A stretch of DNA of 32,967 nucleotides from Chloroflexota bacterium (GTDB lineage Bacteria > Chloroflexota > Dehalococcoidia > Lucifugimonadales > UBA3495), in contig JAPPGG010000022.1 in the NCBI GenBank assembly GCA_028875055.1, forward strand, positions 1 to 32,967, in the 5' to 3' direction. Under the pieces are notes generated by a model that saw nothing but the letters and a program-made list of their open reading frames with translations, was not told where the DNA came from and made no database searches. Made by a program: the position numbers and the translations under genes. This document shows positions 1-8,612 of the stretch, piece by piece (position 1 is the first letter of the stretch; every line of letters begins with the position of its first letter).

Positions 1-25
1 AGCCCAGGGTGAACCTGATGTGAAA

Positions 26-77
26 GGTTCTTGATTTTGTCCAGCTTGGTGGGCCTGACTTGACGGTAGACAGTACC
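26..77. other. attL, left attachment site of the serine-recombinase element
   Basis: The site consists of arm A at 26-44, core 45-56 containing TGGTGGGCC at 47-55, and arm B at 57-77. Arm A is the exact reverse complement of 31487-31505 and arm B of 31454-31474 (40 of 40 bases), while the core is in the same orientation at both sites. Similarity stops abruptly at both outer edges. The site therefore looks like half attB (outer arm A) plus half attP (inner arm B). Each large serine integrase attachment site is normally an imperfect palindrome around a short non-palindromic crossover, which is what the reconstructed sites show. Confidence 0.9.
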
Positions 78-104
78 ATCTTCGAGATGTGGATGGGGTT
101 GTGA
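48..104 (+). other. Displaced 3' end of the element's own recombinase gene
   Basis: From GGT at 48-50 this stretch reads GGPDLTVDSTIFEMWMGL and stops at TGA 102-104. The frame and the first two codons match the GGT GGG of the recombinase gene at 31476-31481. If the element is excised and circularised through the core, the recombinase reads straight into this stretch and ends after 16 more residues, giving about 544 aa. A stop codon lies in the same frame just upstream, at 20-22, so the stretch is not part of a gene entering from the left. It is a gene fragment only in the integrated state. Confidence 0.8.
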
Positions 105-193
105 TCCCGCGAAGGAACTAGCAAACCTAATCGTTTCACTCAGTAGCCACCAAGACAGGCAACTCAAACATCCGTGGGGGTTCCGTTGAGTTA

Positions 194-1006
194 GTGTTGG
201 CGGCAAAACGGCCCCCCAGTTCTGCTAAACTTGGGAGGGACTTTAGCACAGGGGCGAACACTGACTCAACGAAACCGATTTGCCAGCACCCATCATGTGG
301 GCAACTGGCCAACACTGCCGGCTGGTGCGGTCTGCACTACGGCAGATTCCGTAGGTGCAAGGGTTTGGATGCTCCAACTTATAGCAAACCGTCAAATCCT
401 ATCTGCCAGTACCCGCCGTGCGGCCGCCCCAACGAAAAGGCCGGATGGTGCAATGCCCATTACCTGCGCAAGCGGCGGGGCAAGCCCATGGATACCCCTC
501 CCATCCGCAAAATAGTTGGCAAGAAAACCGGAACCTGCCCCCAGCCTGGATGTGAGAATCAGATAAGAGTCGGTGGATATTGTAGCGTTCACTACCGAAG
601 GCAACGAGAAGGCAGAAACATGGACGCTCCCGTAAGGGCTTCGTCGAAAAGAAAAGGCTTCGATCGCGTGGTGAACCACTTTGGCTACGTGGAAATTCGA
701 AAGCCCGGGCACTACGGCAAAGGGTTGGCCGGTGGGAAGGTGTGGTTTCTTGAACACCGTTACCTTATGGAAATCTATTTGGGGAGGCCATTGTGCGAGG
801 ACGAGAATGTTCACCACGTCAACGGAGATAAAACTGACAATCGTTTGGAAAATCTGGAACTTTGGACGAAACGCCAGCAGCCGTCTGGGCAACGGGTTAC
901 TGACCTGTTGGATTGGGCATACGCCCTGCGTGAACGCTATAAGAATGACCGGAACAAGGTTCTGGGCACCCAGATTGCCATGGCGTTAGAGGATAATGGG
1001 CAATGA
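194..1006 (+). CDS. HNH endonuclease-like protein with three CX4CX9CX2H zinc repeats
   Basis: This 270-aa protein starts at GTG 194. Three evenly spaced zinc-binding repeats with the exact pattern CX4CX9CX2H lie at residues 30-48, 71-89 and 115-133, each followed by a basic stretch and a conserved (G)xMDxP-like tail. The C-terminal half (about 160-228) is an HNH-type domain: GYVEIRKPGH, then WFLEHR, then NVHHVNGDKTDNRLENLEL, with the His pair at 207-208 and the Asn residues at 210 and 220 expected for the beta-beta-alpha-metal fold. HNH proteins of this kind nick or cut DNA and are common in phages and mobile elements; the zinc repeats probably bind DNA. The stop overlaps the start of the next, paralogous gene (ATGA), so the two are translationally coupled. 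The GTG start has only a weak upstream ribosome site. Confidence 0.85.
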   Translation: MLAAKRPPSSAKLGRDFSTGANTDSTKPICQHPSCGQLANTAGWCGLHYGRFRRCKGLDAPTYSKPSNPICQYPPCGRPNEKAGWCNAHYLRKRRGKPMDTPPIRKIVGKKTGTCPQPGCENQIRVGGYCSVHYRRQREGRNMDAPVRASSKRKGFDRVVNHFGYVEIRKPGHYGKGLAGGKVWFLEHRYLMEIYLGRPLCEDENVHHVNGDKTDNRLENLELWTKRQQPSGQRVTDLLDWAYALRERYKNDRNKVLGTQIAMALEDNGQ

Positions 1007-1689
1007 AGAGAGAAGTAAACTGTCAGCATCCATCTTGCGAACTTCCTGCTGCTGCTGCCGGCTGGTGCAATGCGCATTACCAAAGAATGAGACATGGCAA
1101 GGATATGGACACGCCGGTCCAGTACCGGAACAAGGGGAAGACTTGCTCCGTAGATGACTGCGAACGTCCCGCAGTAGCGAAAGGTTTATGCCATTTTCAC
1201 TGGCAGCGAAATCGGAAGGGTATCCCATTAGAGTCACCTATACTGCAACGGAACAAAGGCAAGTTTTGTGTTCAGAACGAATGTAGTAGAACGGCAATAG
1301 CAAAAGGTTTATGCCAACTGCATTGGCGTCGCAAGAGAAAGGGCAATCCTATGGACGCTCAAGGTTATAACGTTGGCCTTACCCGTAAAGTTTTAGACAC
1401 CGGCTATGTCCAGGTCAGACGCCGTGGCCACTTTGGCAAACAACAGGCCCGGGGAGCGGAGTGGTTTCTGGAACATCATTTCGTTCTGGAATGTCATTTA
1501 GGGCGTCCCTTACGCAAAGGTGAAAGCGTACATCACAGGAACGGAAAGAGAGATGACAACCGGCTTGAAAATCTTGAATTGTGGACCAGTTCCCAACCCG
1601 CAGGTCAACGGGTTATTGATTTGCTGAACTGGGCTGACCGCATCATCGCGCAGTACGAACCGGAACTGGAAAAACTGGGCACCGGGTAG
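1003..1689 (+). CDS. Second HNH endonuclease-like protein with three zinc repeats, paralogue of its neighbour
   Basis: This 228-aa protein starts at ATG 1003, inside the stop of the preceding gene (ATGA overlap). It repeats that gene's architecture: CX4CX9CX2H motifs at residues 7-25, 48-66 and 89-107, then an HNH domain with GYVQVRRRGHFG, EWFLEHHF and SVHHRNGKRDDNRLENLEL (His 177-178, Asn 180, Asn 190). Two of its zinc repeats share an RNKGK linker, so repeats have also duplicated within the gene. The shared C-terminus (LW, then QPxGQRV, DLL and WA) continues beyond the HNH motif. It is most likely a tandem duplicate that recognises a different DNA site, or a partner acting as a heterodimer. 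DNA cleavage is inferred from the family. Confidence 0.85.
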   Translation: MKREVNCQHPSCELPAAAAGWCNAHYQRMRHGKDMDTPVQYRNKGKTCSVDDCERPAVAKGLCHFHWQRNRKGIPLESPILQRNKGKFCVQNECSRTAIAKGLCQLHWRRKRKGNPMDAQGYNVGLTRKVLDTGYVQVRRRGHFGKQQARGAEWFLEHHFVLECHLGRPLRKGESVHHRNGKRDDNRLENLELWTSSQPAGQRVIDLLNWADRIIAQYEPELEKLGTG

Positions 1690-2003
1690 TTTTCAGCGGG
1701 AGTCAGAGCCTCTCGTCAGAAGGGAAGGGACTTGTTCGGATCTTCCTTAAGTACGACTTTAAACCAAAACCAAAGTGGAAGCTACATTTCCCGGGAATCA
1801 GGCTTGCCGCAGGTCGCTGTTCCGGTTAGGGGCGATTCGCGAATCGCCCCCACGTCCGACTGCCAGTCAAAATGCACATCCCATAGTGGCTTTAGTTTAG
1901 TTGGTCAACTTCCTCCTATCGATGGCCAAACTCGGCAAACCCGTCGTTTCCACGGAGGCAAGAAGGGCGTCCTGCATTCTTGCTGGCAGTTAGAGTCGCA
2001 GGA
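1690..2003. other. Convergent intergenic region with a REP-like palindrome
   Basis: This 314-base gap separates the plus-strand HNH pair from the minus-strand Ig-like gene. A short plus-strand reading frame (1732-2040) has no recognisable content and runs into the end of the Ig-like gene, so I do not call it. The only structure is the palindrome listed separately at 1829-1850. Confidence 0.6.
1829..1850. repeat. Perfect 22-base palindrome (REP-like element or bidirectional terminator)
   Basis: The half site GGGGCGATTCG is followed directly by its exact reverse complement, with no loop. Lying between two convergent genes, it could end transcription from both sides, but there is no T-run. The GGGGCG...CGCCCC form resembles dispersed repetitive extragenic palindromes found in many bacterial genomes. 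Only one copy is in the window, so the repeat status is inferred. Confidence 0.55.
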
Positions 2004-4355
2004 TCACCAGATGATCTGGTTCCAGCAGTTGCCCAGATAGCAGGAGAAGGCGCGGGGCCTGTTGTTGAGGTATACCTCCACGTCCCCTTTCACCTGAACC
2101 AGATAGGTCTGCCCGTCCCGCAGGTAATCCAGGTTCCCTCCATGCAGTCCGTCATAGAAGGTCCACCGCTTGCTGTCATTGTCGAAGTGCCAGACCACCT
2201 CCAGGTGGGGAGCCAAGTCCGCCAGCGCTTCGCCAACTTCCGTCGCGCCAGCGGTCACCAGGTCCGACTGGGTTACCCTGAAGGCGGCGGCGGCCACCGC
2301 GCCGTCCACCGTGACGGTGACCTGCTGCAGGCCGGTATCGATGCCAGGGACCACGAATCGGGTGCTGAAGACGCCGTGGGCGTCGGTGGCCGTTCCACCC
2401 CCGGGATTCACTTCCTCGCTCTCGAAGAGGACGGAACGTACCAGTGTGAATTCCCGGAAGCCCTCACCGGTGAGGGATACCACGGTCCCCGGCGGCCCGA
2501 TATTAGGCTCCAAGACAACCCTGGCCTGGATCACCCGGTGGTTGGCCTGGAGGGCCATTGTGCCGCCGTCATCGTCAAAGAACTCCACCGTCACAGTGCT
2601 CAGGGAACCCGGGTGGCTCTTGCGGGGCACCTCAATCTGGATGACGAATTGGCCCTGGTCGTCGGTCTCGGCGTGGGCGTGGGTTACCTGGTTGCCCGTC
2701 TCGTAGCTCACACTAATCTTGGTCCCGGAGGAACTGGCGCCGTAGGCCGGAAACCCGGTCCCCCTCACCTCCAGCATGCTGCCGGGCCTGCTCTCTTCCG
2801 GATGCAGCGTTATCTCCCTCTCGGGGATGCGTATCTCGGTTAAGCCGGTGCGGCCAGTGCTGTCGGTCACCAGGAGTTCGTGCAGGCCCGGGGTCAGGGT
2901 GCCTCGGGCGACGGGTACGGTGACCACCTGGGCGAAGGTCCCGGTATCAGTGATCGGTATGCGGCGGTTGCCGTTCCGCCCCATCGGCAATTCAACCGGA
3001 TGTCCTGAAATGCGCATCTCGGCGATGTGCGCCCCTCCCGCCGCGTGGAAACCGACGCCGGTGACCAGGATGCGGCCGTTGGCCGTGACAGTTCCAGGAT
3101 CGACGGTGACTTCGGTACGGCCGCTGGTGATGTCCACGATGGTCCTGGCGGTATATTCCTGGCCGTTGTCGGAGCGCACCAGGGTGACCTCCAACTGCTG
3201 GCGGCCGCTGCGCACTCCCTGGGGAACAGGCAGCTGGAAGTCCAGGTCACCCTCCGGGCCGACCCTCATTGGGTTCAGATCCGCAGGGATCTGACTGACG
3301 GTTACCTCCTCAACCGTTCCCTGGGGGAAGCTGGTCAGGTTGATGCTGATCTGCTCGCCGCGCCCCGGGTCCTGTCGGGCCTTGACCGTGCCCACCAGCT
3401 CCACCAGGTTGTCCAACTTGTAGACCTGGTTGGTTCCGGTACCGACGAGGACGGCGGTGGATCCCTCGCCGTCCCGCGCGTTGACCAGGTTGCAGGTTCG
3501 GGGAGCATTCAAGCACTGGCCGAAGCCGCCGGCAAAGGGTGGAGTGGTTATGAGAAAGGAGCAGTTGGCTTCGCCGCCCGTGTTGACTGCGCTCTGACAG
3601 AATTCTCTCTCGTCGGGGTCCACGGTGCCGTCGGCATCGGCGTCCCGCCAGAAGGTGATCGCCGTCCCGGGCCGGTACCCCCTGGCGGTGGCGCTGACCT
3701 CTTCTCCCCGGCCAATCTCCTGCTTGCTCAAAATGACCTCCCGGTCCACCAGCAGGCCCTCCGTCCCTTCGCCGGGCGCGGACCTGCTGAAGGCGGCGAT
3801 GACCTCCTGGTTGGGGTGGCGTGCAGCCTGCGGGGTCGTCTCCTCGCTGGTAGAAACCCTCCAGGGATAGGCTCCGCCCTCCTGGGGGTTCCTGATGCCT
3901 GCGGGCCCGAGAAGAGTGACCGTGACCCGCGCCCCGGCAGGAATCGGAATGTCTTGGTCGTTTGCCTCCACGTCCGGGATGACCGAGATGGTTGTGGGGG
4001 AATTGCGGGAGCGGCCCTGCTGTACCTCTACCCAACCGGCTTGGCCGGAGCCATAGTCGCTGCCCTTCCGGTAGCGTACCGTTACGCTGTTCCCGCTGAT
4101 GCCGGAGGGCACCCGGATCAGGTAGTCCAGTTCCAGGTATATCTCGCCGGTTAGGACTGGCAGTTCCTCGTTGGCGGTGAACTCCACCGTGTAGGTAGAC
4201 CCCTGACCCGAACTTCGCGATGCGGCGGTAACGGTGGGATTGGCCACGGACTCCGACTGGGCCTCGGCGGACCCATTGCCCAAGGCCACCATAGCCAGGA
4301 TCAGGAGCAGTACGGGGTTCACAAAAAAAGTGGCCCCGGCATTAGACGCCTTCAT
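2004..4355 (-). CDS. Large secreted protein with Ig-like/IPT-type repeats
   Basis: This 783-aa protein starts with a signal peptide (hydrophobic VLLLILAMVALG at about residues 14-26; likely cleavage after AEA at 30-32). The body is a string of beta-rich units with recurring phrases such as ITSGRTEVTVDPGTVTANG, ILVTGVGF, EVRGTGFPAYG and SLTGEGF, typical of IPT/TIG or other Ig-like folds. A possible calcium loop, DADADGTVDPDE, lies at residues 238-249. The C-terminal 70 residues (WHFDNDSKRWTFYDG... to GNCWNQIIW) look like a cell-surface module seen repeatedly in Chloroflexota exported proteins. It is probably an extracellular adhesin or surface-layer-associated protein, with no enzymatic domain visible. 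It stands alone, convergent with the HNH genes. Exact function unknown. Confidence 0.75.
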   Translation of the reverse strand: MKASNAGATFFVNPVLLLILAMVALGNGSAEAQSESVANPTVTAASRSSGQGSTYTVEFTANEELPVLTGEIYLELDYLIRVPSGISGNSVTVRYRKGSDYGSGQAGWVEVQQGRSRNSPTTISVIPDVEANDQDIPIPAGARVTVTLLGPAGIRNPQEGGAYPWRVSTSEETTPQAARHPNQEVIAAFSRSAPGEGTEGLLVDREVILSKQEIGRGEEVSATARGYRPGTAITFWRDADADGTVDPDEREFCQSAVNTGGEANCSFLITTPPFAGGFGQCLNAPRTCNLVNARDGEGSTAVLVGTGTNQVYKLDNLVELVGTVKARQDPGRGEQISINLTSFPQGTVEEVTVSQIPADLNPMRVGPEGDLDFQLPVPQGVRSGRQQLEVTLVRSDNGQEYTARTIVDITSGRTEVTVDPGTVTANGRILVTGVGFHAAGGAHIAEMRISGHPVELPMGRNGNRRIPITDTGTFAQVVTVPVARGTLTPGLHELLVTDSTGRTGLTEIRIPEREITLHPEESRPGSMLEVRGTGFPAYGASSSGTKISVSYETGNQVTHAHAETDDQGQFVIQIEVPRKSHPGSLSTVTVEFFDDDGGTMALQANHRVIQARVVLEPNIGPPGTVVSLTGEGFREFTLVRSVLFESEEVNPGGGTATDAHGVFSTRFVVPGIDTGLQQVTVTVDGAVAAAAFRVTQSDLVTAGATEVGEALADLAPHLEVVWHFDNDSKRWTFYDGLHGGNLDYLRDGQTYLVQVKGDVEVYLNNRPRAFSCYLGNCWNQIIW

Positions 4356-4778
4356 CGATCCCTTGCCTCTTTCGCTAGAGCCTTTCCTTGTGTCGGCACC
4401 TTGCGCTATCCCCTAACTTATCCTGAGCGGCATCTCGAGGATTCGTGGATTCCATGGCAGCCTCCCCCAAGACTGGCAAACCCGGTCCTGCGACCTCGCT
4501 TGTCTGGCGAAATCTTACGATTTTCGGAGCAACATTACGAAGCGATACATACTCACTCCAATAGGCCAACCGCACCACTGCGATTTGCCTTTTCTCCGAT
4601 GTCGCGAAGACGCCAAGATGCTCGAGTAGACTCAAACTGAATACTATTGCGACACCTACGAGTGGACCTGGTGCGGCAGGCCGTCGAGAGGTGGAGAGGG
4701 GCTTTCCCTCCTAATGCACTAACAAACTGAATTTTCCAGTTGCTCACCACACGAAGCTCAAACATTGGCGTTAATTCT
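4356..4778. other. Intergenic region, nothing recognised
   Basis: This 423-base region lies between the Ig-like gene and the STAS gene, both on the minus strand. Short frames exist on both strands, but none has a convincing protein composition. It probably holds the promoter of the Ig-like gene; I cannot point to specific boxes. Confidence 0.4.
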
Positions 4779-5120
4779 TTACATACCGAATTGCTCCAGG
4801 GCAACGAGTTCGGATTCGTAGATCGCCATTATTTTATCGAATCCGCTGATAGCAAAGACCTCCCTGACGGGATATTGCATGGAACAAAGGCATAATCTGG
4901 CGCCCCGCCTTTGCAAATCCTTGGACGCCATCAAAAGTGTGCGCAGGCCTGCACTGCTTATATAGGACACACGGTCAAAGTCTACAATTACCGTCAGGTC
5001 GGTCTTCTCTATTGCTGAGGAAAGAGCATTCTGAAACACGGAAGCATTGCTGCCGTCTATGTGACCCTCGGCAATCAGAGTCACCGTTGCGCCATTGCGC
5101 CGAACTTCAGCAATCACCAT
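4779..5120 (-). CDS. STAS-domain protein, anti-sigma factor antagonist family
   Basis: This 113-aa protein is essentially one STAS domain. Beta strands and the signature VIVDFDRVSYISSAGLRTLL (residues 44-63) match the SpoIIAA/RsbV family, in which a Ser just before the AGL/SGL helix is phosphorylated by an anti-sigma kinase; here Ser55 or Ser56. In that family the unphosphorylated protein binds the anti-sigma factor and frees the sigma factor. The start is supported by AGGAG at 5125-5129 on the minus strand, four bases before the ATG. No kinase, phosphatase or sigma gene is next to it, so its partner is elsewhere or it acts with host proteins. Confidence 0.85.
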   Translation of the reverse strand: MVIAEVRRNGATVTLIAEGHIDGSNASVFQNALSSAIEKTDLTVIVDFDRVSYISSAGLRTLLMASKDLQRRGARLCLCSMQYPVREVFAISGFDKIMAIYESELVALEQFGM

Positions 5121-5548
5121 TTAACTCCTGAGCCAAAGCAAACTACGAAGTACTTCTGGTCAATTGCGGTTGAAATTGCGGGAAAAGTCTAAATTTGTAC
5201 CCAAAATGCCAACAACTGTAGTCGAAGTTACGATGACTATACGGAGCTAAGGGGGATAGGTCAATAGGTGTCCAAACAAAAGGGAGTTACGACGTATGAG
5301 GATACCCCCGGATCCGGGTTGGTGGACTCCCAAGACGCGTCGTGAAGAGGTTCAGCCGGCCCCTGCCCCATTGCGCTGTAGCTGAACCACCTGCCTTCCT
5401 GCCAGTCCGACCGATTCCGTTCCATATGATGCTTCCCAGTTCTTGGATGTGCTTCCTGCGGCAAATCAATTCATTGCAATGAGCCTAATCGCCAATACGC
5501 CGGCACGTTACACCCACTCAAGGTTCGCGTGCCACTTCCGCTGGTCCA
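5121..5548. other. Intergenic region, nothing recognised
   Basis: This 428-base stretch lies between the lipoprotein and STAS genes. Short overlapping frames on the minus strand at 5261-5469 have no start signal or recognisable domain and are not called. No strong hairpin was noticed. Confidence 0.4.
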
Positions 5549-7744
5549 TCAGTCCGGCAGGTACTGGGCAACGATTCCGTCCTCCAGGTCCCTGGTCTCC
5601 TGCGGCCAGTACGCCCGGGATAAGGTCAATCCCTGGCCGCGGTGCGTGGCCGACGAAAGATGGACCTCGGGAAAGGCATCCCCCAACTCCTTGATGTACC
5701 TGACCGGCACCAACACGGCCAGGTGGTTGGGAGCAGCCCCGCCCGTCTCGGAAGCGGGCAGTGCGTAAACGTTCTTTTCCTTCAGCCAGGCGCGGATGGA
5801 AGAGATGGTGCCGGCGTCGGGAGCATTCATGCCCACCGCCACGCTATCATCCTTGATGAACATGGCGTACTGCGCGGCGCTCTCGGCGGGAACGCCGTTG
5901 TCCAATGCCGCAACCACCAAGCGCAGCGAGTCGTAGGGGCGAGTATTGATGGATGGTTCCTCCGAAACGGGCGCCGGCTCTATCTCCACCTCAAACACGT
6001 CGGGCCGTTGCACCACCGCCAACACCTGGCCGGTGGGCAGGTCCCACGTGTGGGACGCCACTTGCTCTCCCCTCAGGGATTCGATGAATTCCTCAAGGCC
6101 CGGGTTGATGTCAAATTCGGTGTAGGAACCGATGGAGACGGTTACCCTGTCCGGTACGGGAAGCCCCTCAGCCTGCATTTGCAACAGACCCCACAGGTAG
6201 GGGTCTATGTGCGTCGTGCCGGGGCCCGGGTCTATGATGACCCGTTGGCCTTGCCTTGATTGGCCGGCGCCTCCCTGGTCCGAAGGACCCGAGTCCTCCA
6301 ACCCACAGGTTTGGCTGGCACGGATGAATTTCGCCGGAGCCTCCCCCAGGCTGGCGCTCTGCATGGCCGCCACCAGTTCCGCCGGTCCGCCTAGCGCTTC
6401 CAGCAGGCAGACAGACCCGGCACGATCCCCAGGGGCCATCCCCAATCGCGGCGCATAGGTCTCCCATTCGGCGTCGTTCAGGCAGGACACGGAAACGGCG
6501 AGGGCGGCCATGCTCAGGGCCAGGGAGTTGGCGGGAGCCTGTCCGGCAACGGAGGGCGCCAGCAGCGCCCGCAGGTCCAGGGGTACGAATCCCTGACGGA
6601 TGCACGCGGCGGTTTCCATCTCGAAGGGCTCCACCTGCCCGACCAGTTGGGTCAGGAACAGCCGCAGCACCGTATCGGCCTGGAGGCAGTTGACGATGGC
6701 CGCCGTGACCTCCGGAGAGCCTCCGGGCGGCGGTACCGACAGCATCTCCAACTCGCGGGGTCCCATACCCTTGTCTTCGAGGCAGGAGCGTTCCCCGGGT
6801 GAAAGTTCAGCAAGGAATAGCTGCGGGTCGTCCAGTTCCACCGGGATCAGATCGTCCGGCGGCAACCCCTGGCTCTCAGCGCCTTCAGGCGCGGGAAAGC
6901 CGAACTCGGTCTCAATGCCGCATGCCCTTACCGCCTCCCCCAGCGCCGCGCTCTCTTCCATCGTCAACCCCGCTCCTGTCGCGTCCGCTCCCGAGAGGAC
7001 GGCGATGATGCGCTCGCCCGATGGCGTCCCTTCCAACTCACCGAGCAGGCACGCGATTTCGTCCGGGTTGGGAACCGGACCTTCACCGGCTGGCGTCAGC
7101 TTGGCAACCTCGTGGGTCGTCAGACACGATATAAGCCGCAGCGCCGTCGGTCCGCTCGCCACATCACCCGGCTGGGCAAATGCTTGGGTCAGTGCAGGGT
7201 CTGTCTCCAGGAGTTCAACTATGCACTGCTGGGTTTCGACGCTGAAGCCGCCGGCGGCTATCGACAACATCGAGATTCTCACAGCCGCCAGACGGTTTCC
7301 CGAAAGACAGCTCTCGGCCGGGGACAAGGTGCCGTCATCGCCCGCCAACAGGTCGCCCGCGCCGCCGGTAAGAGGATCATCCAGGAATATCTGATAGTCG
7401 TCGCCCAGCCAGGTCTCCAGGCACGCGGTTTCGTCGGAGGTGAGCAGAGCGGCGAAGTCCCGTCCCGTGGAGGCGCTGTCCAGTTCCCAGAAGACCGGGC
7501 CCGTCGAACCCTCTGTCTCAGGCCCGGGTTGGCTGGCCGTAATCGTCAACGCAACAGTCGCAGTCGGTCCAATCGTAGGAGCCTCCGTCGGCGCCGCCGC
7601 CCTGACTCCCGCGTCTATGGTGGCCTGGACGTGCGGTGTGGGGTCTGGATCGGATTCACTTCCGCAACCCAGAATCGCGCCTGCCAACAGGATGGCGGCT
7701 AAAACAAAAGCTATGGGTCGGAAAATAGTTGGTCCGGGGTCCAT
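5549..7744 (-). CDS. Lipoprotein with a Cys-containing helical repeat
   Basis: This 731-aa protein has an N-terminal lipoprotein signal: a hydrophobic stretch to residue 26, a lipobox-like AILGC and lipidated Cys27, followed by a Pro/Thr-rich linker. The middle (about 75-500) is built from imperfect repeats of 60-80 residues, each with a Cys-Leu near the start (ACLETWLG, ACLLGELEG, SCLEDKGMG, ACIRQGFVP, VCLLEALGG) and a second Cys later (QQCIVELLE, RACGIETEF, NCLQADTV, SCLNDAEW, QTCGLED). The paired Cys suggest disulphides outside the cytoplasm. The C-terminal 200 residues are a different, unrecognised domain. It is probably anchored on the outer face of the membrane; function unknown. It has its own intergenic regions on both sides. 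Confidence 0.7.
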   Translation of the reverse strand: MDPGPTIFRPIAFVLAAILLAGAILGCGSESDPDPTPHVQATIDAGVRAAAPTEAPTIGPTATVALTITASQPGPETEGSTGPVFWELDSASTGRDFAALLTSDETACLETWLGDDYQIFLDDPLTGGAGDLLAGDDGTLSPAESCLSGNRLAAVRISMLSIAAGGFSVETQQCIVELLETDPALTQAFAQPGDVASGPTALRLISCLTTHEVAKLTPAGEGPVPNPDEIACLLGELEGTPSGERIIAVLSGADATGAGLTMEESAALGEAVRACGIETEFGFPAPEGAESQGLPPDDLIPVELDDPQLFLAELSPGERSCLEDKGMGPRELEMLSVPPPGGSPEVTAAIVNCLQADTVLRLFLTQLVGQVEPFEMETAACIRQGFVPLDLRALLAPSVAGQAPANSLALSMAALAVSVSCLNDAEWETYAPRLGMAPGDRAGSVCLLEALGGPAELVAAMQSASLGEAPAKFIRASQTCGLEDSGPSDQGGAGQSRQGQRVIIDPGPGTTHIDPYLWGLLQMQAEGLPVPDRVTVSIGSYTEFDINPGLEEFIESLRGEQVASHTWDLPTGQVLAVVQRPDVFEVEIEPAPVSEEPSINTRPYDSLRLVVAALDNGVPAESAAQYAMFIKDDSVAVGMNAPDAGTISSIRAWLKEKNVYALPASETGGAAPNHLAVLVPVRYIKELGDAFPEVHLSSATHRGQGLTLSRAYWPQETRDLEDGIVAQYLPD

Positions 7745-8023
7745 TCATGTCCTCTTATTTCTGGTTCAACCGGCTCCAAGAGTTGGAACGACTTGAGGGT
7801 CAGCTACCACATGCCGGTATGGTATTGCGCCGATTTAGACTCGTTGGCTTTGAAATAGGCCAATCCGGTAGTCTGGGCTTACGTCTCACCACATAAACTG
7901 ACGAATGTCGTCTTTGTAAGGCTGGACTGTACAACAGTCATCTCGCACTCAAAAGAGGCCAAAGGCCATCCCAAGCACACGGACCTCCATTCGCGATTAC
8001 AGATTAACTGGATTGTCGCCAGC

Positions 8024-8458
8024 TCAGAGATATTCAGGAGGCGGCATCAGACGCTCGGACTCCGGATAGGGCGGGATGTTCCGTATCCCTTCGCATATGC
8101 GACACTCACATTCCGGGTCTTGGTCGGCAATCAGCCCGTGCAGCATGTTGATGTAGGCCAAAACCTTGCCCCGGTCCACGCCATCCAGGTAGAGTTCCTT
8201 CCTATCCTCCTGGCGAACCCAAGGCGCCGGTACATTCGACATATGCAGTGGTTGCCAACCACATTTGCCGCAACGGGCGTCGAAGTACTGGTGGCTTTCC
8301 TGGTCACGTCCCGTCACATATATCTCTCCGTCAGGTCCGGTCTCATACCTTTCCCCACTTCTCAGAAATTCTCTTTGGTCAGCCCCGCACCAAGCGCAAC
8401 CGATGGCAACCTTGTCTCCCGTGTTTTGCCCAGTATTCATGGCGTCCTCGGACATCAT
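8024..8458 (-). CDS. Small zinc-ribbon-like hypothetical protein
   Basis: This protein of at most 144 aa contains two CxxC pairs, CAWCGAD near residue 20 and CGKCGW near residue 62, enough for one zinc ribbon, and a further Cys cluster ECECRICEG near the C-terminus. A later start at the second Met (8440, MNTGQNTGDK) is also possible. It lies 154 bases downstream of hsdR on the same strand and may be read from the same transcript. The family is not recognised; a nucleic-acid or protein-binding role is a guess. Confidence 0.6.
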   Translation of the reverse strand: MMSEDAMNTGQNTGDKVAIGCAWCGADQREFLRSGERYETGPDGEIYVTGRDQESHQYFDARCGKCGWQPLHMSNVPAPWVRQEDRKELYLDGVDRGKVLAYINMLHGLIADQDPECECRICEGIRNIPPYPESERLMPPPEYL

Positions 8459-8612
8459 CGGAAATCACAAATTCGTAGCTTGCCAGTTCCGATGGAAGGA
8501 TAACGGGATTTCAATTGGACGCGGGCGTCGTCAGCGGTGAACACCAGTCTCCCCTATTACTCAACGGCTCGGCTGATCTTGTCGAACTACGGTTTGCCGC
8601 TCAAGTACAGAG

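Noticed and set aside
26-77. Interpreting the shared arms as an ordinary inverted repeat or as chance similarity of two recombinase genes
   Set aside because: The core is in direct orientation while both arms are inverted, and identity ends sharply at the same points at both sites. Gene homology alone would not produce this.
392-892. Long frames opposite or out of phase with the large genes (for example 392-892 minus, 3027-4154 plus, 9291-10517 plus, 25168-26769 plus)
   Set aside because: They lie inside well-supported genes on the other strand or phase, and their translations lack domain-like composition, as expected of shadow frames in GC-rich DNA.
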